DNA from: a bacterium
GTDB taxonomy: Bacteria; Electryoneota; RPQS01
Length of the DNA: 64,000 nucleotides
Reading direction: 5' to 3'
Assembly: GCA_016702305.1 (NCBI GenBank)
Contig: JADJEH010000017.1
Location: 1-64,000, forward strand
Every line of letters begins with the position of its first letter. Positions within the stretch are counted from its first letter, which is position 1. Both the position numbers and the translations under genes were made by a program. Of this stretch, positions 60,931 to 64,000 are shown piece after piece. The notes under the pieces were generated by a model, which worked only from the letters and a program-made list of their open reading frames with translations, made no database searches and was not told where the DNA came from.

Positions 60931-60958
60931 GAAGCCCTCGGAAATTCCCGAGGGCTTC
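60931..60958. terminator. Bidirectional terminator (peptide transporter / hyp operon)
   Basis: Perfect stem GAAGCCCTCGG / CCGAGGGCTTC with a short A/T loop, between the + gene ending 60905 and the - operon ending 60988. Confidence 0.85.
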
Positions 60959-60987
60959 ATTTATGTAAAACGCGTCTGCAACAGACG

Positions 60988-61683
60988 CTACGAGATGTCG
61001 CCAATCATCTCCGAAGACCTCACAATCTGGGCGCGCCGCTCGATTAGCCACTCGACCCAGCCGGGAATTCCCAGTCCCGTCTTCCCCGACAGCAGCATGA
61101 TCTGCAGATCGCCGTTCACCTGCTCAATGTGATTCCGCATTGTCATCATGTTGACGTCCAAATGCGGCAACAGATCCATCTTGTTGACGAGGCAGATATT
61201 GCATTCACGAAACATCAGTGGGTACTTCAACGGCTTGTCTTCGCCCTCCGGCAGCGACAAGACCACGGACTTCACATGTTCGCCAAGATAAAACTCCGCC
61301 GGACAGACCAGATTTCCCACGTTTTCTATAAACAGATAGTCCAAATCGGCCAGCGGCAGCATCTCGCATGCGGCATGTACAAGGTGCGATCCGACGTGGC
61401 AATCGCCGCCGAACGGTTGCGTATTCGCTTGCACTACAGGAATTCCCAGTGGCGCCAGTCGTTCGCTGTCAAGCGTTGACGTGATGTCACCTTCAATCAC
61501 CGCGCACCGCCCGCCAAGCTGTTGCAACGCGCTTATCGTCTTACTTAACAGCGTGGTCTTGCCCGAGCCCGGAGAACTCATCATGTTCACGGCCAGGATG
61601 CCATGGTCATCAAACGCCCGGCGATTGAGTTCCGCCAGCGCGTTGCTCTCCTCAAGTACGTCGCGCACAATTGGTATCTTCAT
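60988..61683 (-). CDS. hypB: HypB, hydrogenase nickel-incorporation GTPase
   Basis: 231 aa. Start at 61683, giving MKIPIVRDVLEESNALAELN; it overlaps the hypA stop by one base. Walker A MMSSPGSGKTTLLSK at ~33-47, the metal site region GGDCHVGSHLV at ~100, switch region ENVGNLVCP, and NKMDLLPHLD as the guanine-specificity motif. The variable N-terminal His-rich or CXXCGC nickel store of some HypB proteins is absent. It delivers nickel with HypA to [NiFe]-hydrogenase large subunits (or urease) in the cytoplasm. Last gene of the operon hypD-E-A-B; no structural hydrogenase in this window. Confidence 0.93.
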   Translation of the reverse strand: MKIPIVRDVLEESNALAELNRRAFDDHGILAVNMMSSPGSGKTTLLSKTISALQQLGGRCAVIEGDITSTLDSERLAPLGIPVVQANTQPFGGDCHVGSHLVHAACEMLPLADLDYLFIENVGNLVCPAEFYLGEHVKSVVLSLPEGEDKPLKYPLMFRECNICLVNKMDLLPHLDVNMMTMRNHIEQVNGDLQIMLLSGKTGLGIPGWVEWLIERRAQIVRSSEMIGDIS

Positions 61684-62039
61684 CAAGCCTCCAGCTCGTT
61701 TAACGTAAGTTCCATGAGCGTCAGGCCGCGGCCGCGGATGACGGTCACGCTGCTCGAAAAACAGGTCGGACAAACAAACAATGCGTCCTTCGGCGAGAAC
61801 GCTGCGCTGCACGACTTGCACTTGCAGCAAACATCCTCTTCTTCAATTTCGAGATTTGCTTGTGCAAATCCACGGCTGCATTTAACTGCGTTGAACAGGT
61901 AGATCAGCGTATCCGGCACTACTGCGTCGAGCATGCCGACTCGTACCGTCACATGTGTCACATCTTCCGGTGCGCACGTTTCCGGCAGCGCCCGCCGCGC
62001 TGCATCCAAAATGCACTCGGCTATGTACATTTCGTGCAT
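61683..62039 (-). CDS. hypA: HypA, nickel metallochaperone
   Basis: 118 aa. Begins MHEMYIAECIL, with the His2 and Glu3 that bind nickel in this family. Zinc site formed by two Cys pairs, CKCKSC (~74-79) and CPTC (~93-96). Cytoplasmic partner of HypB. It starts 5 bp after the hypE stop on the same strand, and its stop overlaps the HypB ATG. Confidence 0.93.
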   Translation of the reverse strand: MHEMYIAECILDAARRALPETCAPEDVTHVTVRVGMLDAVVPDTLIYLFNAVKCSRGFAQANLEIEEEDVCCKCKSCSAAFSPKDALFVCPTCFSSSVTVIRGRGLTLMELTLNELEA

Positions 62040-62044
62040 GGCTG

Positions 62045-63058
62045 TCAGCAGATGCGCGGTAGCAGCTCACCCGCCGGACGATGAATGCATCGCACGCCAC
62101 CGCCCGTGGTCTGAATCAGTACTGCCGGCTCTTTCGACCTTTGGATGTTGCCAATGACCGCGGCATTCTTCCCGTGTTCCGTCGCTCGAAGAACGCTGAG
62201 CACCTGTTTCGCTTCGTCGTGCGCCGAGATAATCACAACTTTGCCCTCGTTGGCCAAATGCACAGGATCGTATCCAAGCAGGTCACAAAACGCCCGGGAC
62301 GCTGCCGTAACCGGCAATGCGTGTTCCTGAATCATGATCGAGTACGGCCCGCTCTCGGCCAATTCATCGAGACTTGCCGCCAGGCCGCCGCGCGTTGGAT
62401 CACGCATCCACTTCACACCGCCGCTGGCCTGCAATACCGCACCGATCATCCCGCCCAACGGTGCGCAATCACTAACGATGTTTGACCGCAACGAGACATC
62501 GGCCCGCGCGCTCAACACTGCCAGCGCATGTTCCCCCAAAGTCCCGCTGACGATGACGGCGTCACCATCTGCGATCTGATTTCCACTCCTCCCTATCCCA
62601 TGCGGCAGGGTGCCAACGCCTGACGTGTTGATGAATATCTGGTCGCACGCACCGCGCGGCACGACTTTCGTATCGCCGGTGACAATTTCAACGCCCGCCT
62701 CGAGCGCCGTGCGCGCGATAGAGTCACAGATGCGTTCGAGTAGGTCAACGCCCAAACCCTCTTCCAGTATAAACCCTACGGACAGCCAGCGCGGCACCGC
62801 GCCCATGACCGCCAAATCGTTGACCGTCCCGCATACGGCCAGTTTGCCAATGTCACCGCCGGGAAATTCGAGCGGCTGGATCACATAAGAGTCGGTCGTG
62901 AACACAAGGCGTTCGCCGTTCACGGCAATTTCCGCACCGTCATTCAGCCTCGCCAATTCCACTCCGCCAAAGCGCATAGCGATGACGCTCTGAATGAGAC
63001 GCCGCATCGTTGTGCCACCTGCACCGTGATCAAGCGTGATGGAGTTCACGTGCTTCAT
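62045..63058 (-). CDS. hypE: HypE, carbamoyl dehydratase of hydrogenase maturation
   Basis: 337 aa from ATG 63058 (MKHVNSITLDHGAGGTTMRR). AIR-synthase-like ATP-binding domain with FTTDSYVIQPLEFPGG, GTVNDLAVMGA and RDPTRGGLAASLDELA. The C terminus is PRIC, the invariant tail whose cysteine carries the thiocarboxamide that becomes the cyanide ligand of the NiFe site. Its 5' end overlaps hypD by 29 bp. It works with HypC/HypD, and with HypF, which is not in the window. Confidence 0.95.
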   Translation of the reverse strand: MKHVNSITLDHGAGGTTMRRLIQSVIAMRFGGVELARLNDGAEIAVNGERLVFTTDSYVIQPLEFPGGDIGKLAVCGTVNDLAVMGAVPRWLSVGFILEEGLGVDLLERICDSIARTALEAGVEIVTGDTKVVPRGACDQIFINTSGVGTLPHGIGRSGNQIADGDAVIVSGTLGEHALAVLSARADVSLRSNIVSDCAPLGGMIGAVLQASGGVKWMRDPTRGGLAASLDELAESGPYSIMIQEHALPVTAASRAFCDLLGYDPVHLANEGKVVIISAHDEAKQVLSVLRATEHGKNAAVIGNIQRSKEPAVLIQTTGGGVRCIHRPAGELLPRIC

Positions 63059-64000
63059 GTGTATTGGCAAATTGATAGACAGCCGCGCACGCGCCTTCTG
63101 ATGACACCATGCACGCTCCCAGCGGCGACTCCGGCGTGCACGCGGAGCCGAATAGCGGACACTCTTGCGGCCGCGTGTGCCCGCGTAGTATGTCTCCGCA
63201 GCGGCAGGCCGGATGCTCATGGCCGTGCTGCGCGGCAATCCGATATTGCGCGGCGTCCCACTCCGCAAATTCGGAACGTAGTGTCAAGCCGCTTTGCGGA
63301 ATTGCCCCAAGCCCGCGCCATGTCACATCGGTTTCACAGAACAGTTCGCGCATTGCCTGTTGCGCTGATGCATTACCCGCCGAATGCACCGCCCGGCGAT
63401 AACCATTCTCAAGGCGCGGTGCCTTGGCAAGAATCTGTCCTGCGAGGCTGTCAATGGACTCCAGAATGTCCAGCGGTTCAAACCCCGATACAGTGCATGC
63501 CACTCCCAGGTCTCTCGGTAGAAACTCGAACACACTTGTACCCGTAATAGCCGTAACGTGTCCGGGCAAGAGCAGTCCGTCCACCCGAATATCCGGTGAC
63601 GACAGCAGCGCGCGCAGCGCATTCGGCATCGTCTTCATCGCGCTGAGCAGCTTGAAGTTCCGCACGTTGTGTTCGATAGCTCGCCGCATCGTCGCCGCAA
63701 TCGTACAGGCCGTTGTTTCGAAGCCGATACCCAGAAACACGACGTTGCGTTGCGGCTGCGTTTCCGCGAAGTCGAGCGCCTCCGCACTCGAATAGTACAC
63801 ACGAACGTCGCAGCCCCGCGCCCGAGCCTGGCTTAACGACTCATGCGAGCCGGGCACACGAAGCAGGTCACCGAACGACGCGAGCACGACGTGGTGACTG
63901 TCGGCAATGGCAATTGCGCGATCAATGTACTCATTGGGCGTCACACACACCGGACAGCCGGGACCGCTCAACAGCTCAATTGTATCGGGAAGCAGCGCAT
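63030..64000 (-). CDS. hypD: HypD, hydrogenase Fe(CN)2CO assembly protein (partial, runs off the right edge)
   Basis: The visible ~314 C-terminal residues include the thiol pair motif LSGPGCPVCVTP near the edge, FLGIGFETTACT and KTMPNALRALL. LPGHVTAITGTS and the C-terminal 4Fe-4S cysteines (PACRCGDILRG, ECPLFGSACTP, GACMVSSEGAC) follow. The family is ~360-380 aa, so about 50-60 N-terminal residues lie outside. HypD is the scaffold on which iron receives CN and CO. The 29-bp overlap with hypE suggests tight coupling. Confidence 0.95.
   Translation of the reverse strand, partial: ALLPDTIELLSGPGCPVCVTPNEYIDRAIAIADSHHVVLASFGDLLRVPGSHESLSQARARGCDVRVYYSSAEALDFAETQPQRNVVFLGIGFETTACTIAATMRRAIEHNVRNFKLLSAMKTMPNALRALLSSPDIRVDGLLLPGHVTAITGTSVFEFLPRDLGVACTVSGFEPLDILESIDSLAGQILAKAPRLENGYRRAVHSAGNASAQQAMRELFCETDVTWRGLGAIPQSGLTLRSEFAEWDAAQYRIAAQHGHEHPACRCGDILRGHTRPQECPLFGSACTPESPLGACMVSSEGACAAVYQFANTHEARELHHA

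Overview
The window looks like part of a genome from the FCB superphylum (Calditrichota/Zixibacteria/KSB1/Electryonea-like lineages). The main reason is four very large secreted proteins that end in a type IX secretion (T9SS)-style C-terminal sorting domain: a YPNPFNP motif, a short Ig-like fold and a basic tail such as KMILLK, KMVLIR or KLLLIR. No rRNA, intact tRNA, phage structural operon or CRISPR array was seen. I cannot name a genus.

1-12.8 kb: a nitrate-respiration cluster on the + strand: narG, narH, narJ, narI, a Rieske protein, cytochrome b, a mono-haem cytochrome c, two NarK-type nitrate/nitrite transporters and a RIC/YtfE-type di-iron repair protein. The proteins are recognisable end to end, but reading frames break very often in narG and progressively less towards narK2 and ric. 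Several breaks fall in homopolymers one base off the length the frame requires. I read most of this as uncorrected sequencing indels rather than gene death.

13.0-29.1 kb: a segment bracketed by two ~110-bp direct repeats, each holding the 3' end of a tRNA (T-arm plus acceptor strand) and the same terminator. Inside are two related IS3-family elements, a tandem family of cysteine-rich secreted proteins with a lamin-tail domain (one shortened, one frameshifted, one cut by the IS), a three-gene secreted operon (PQQ-type propeller, unknown all-alpha protein, large glycoside-hydrolase-like protein), and a broken copy of the S74-chaperone/small-secreted-protein pair.

29.4-42.2 kb: secreted and surface proteins: a propeller/CBM-like T9SS protein, an intact trimeric-adhesin-like protein with a C-terminal S74-type chaperone plus its small secreted partner, then on the minus strand a giant beta-helix protein carrying cohesin- and dockerin-like modules and a second single-cohesin protein.

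43-59.2 kb: an exported bleomycin-hydrolase-type peptidase; then a compact operon of a legumain-like (C13) peptidase fused to an LVIVD propeller, a propeller-sensor histidine kinase and an NtrC-type sigma-54 activator. About 200 bp beyond the activator is a near-perfect -24/-12 promoter in front of a small secreted protein and a stand-alone Fis-type DNA-binding protein. Convergent to these lies a 1666-aa gingipain-like (C25) protein whose catalytic His and Cys positions both appear replaced. This locus is my best candidate for an undescribed regulated secretion/proteolysis system.

59.4-64 kb: a POT-family peptide transporter (+) and the hydrogenase maturation operon hypD-hypE-hypA-hypB (-), with hypD running off the right edge. 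No hydrogenase structural gene is present.
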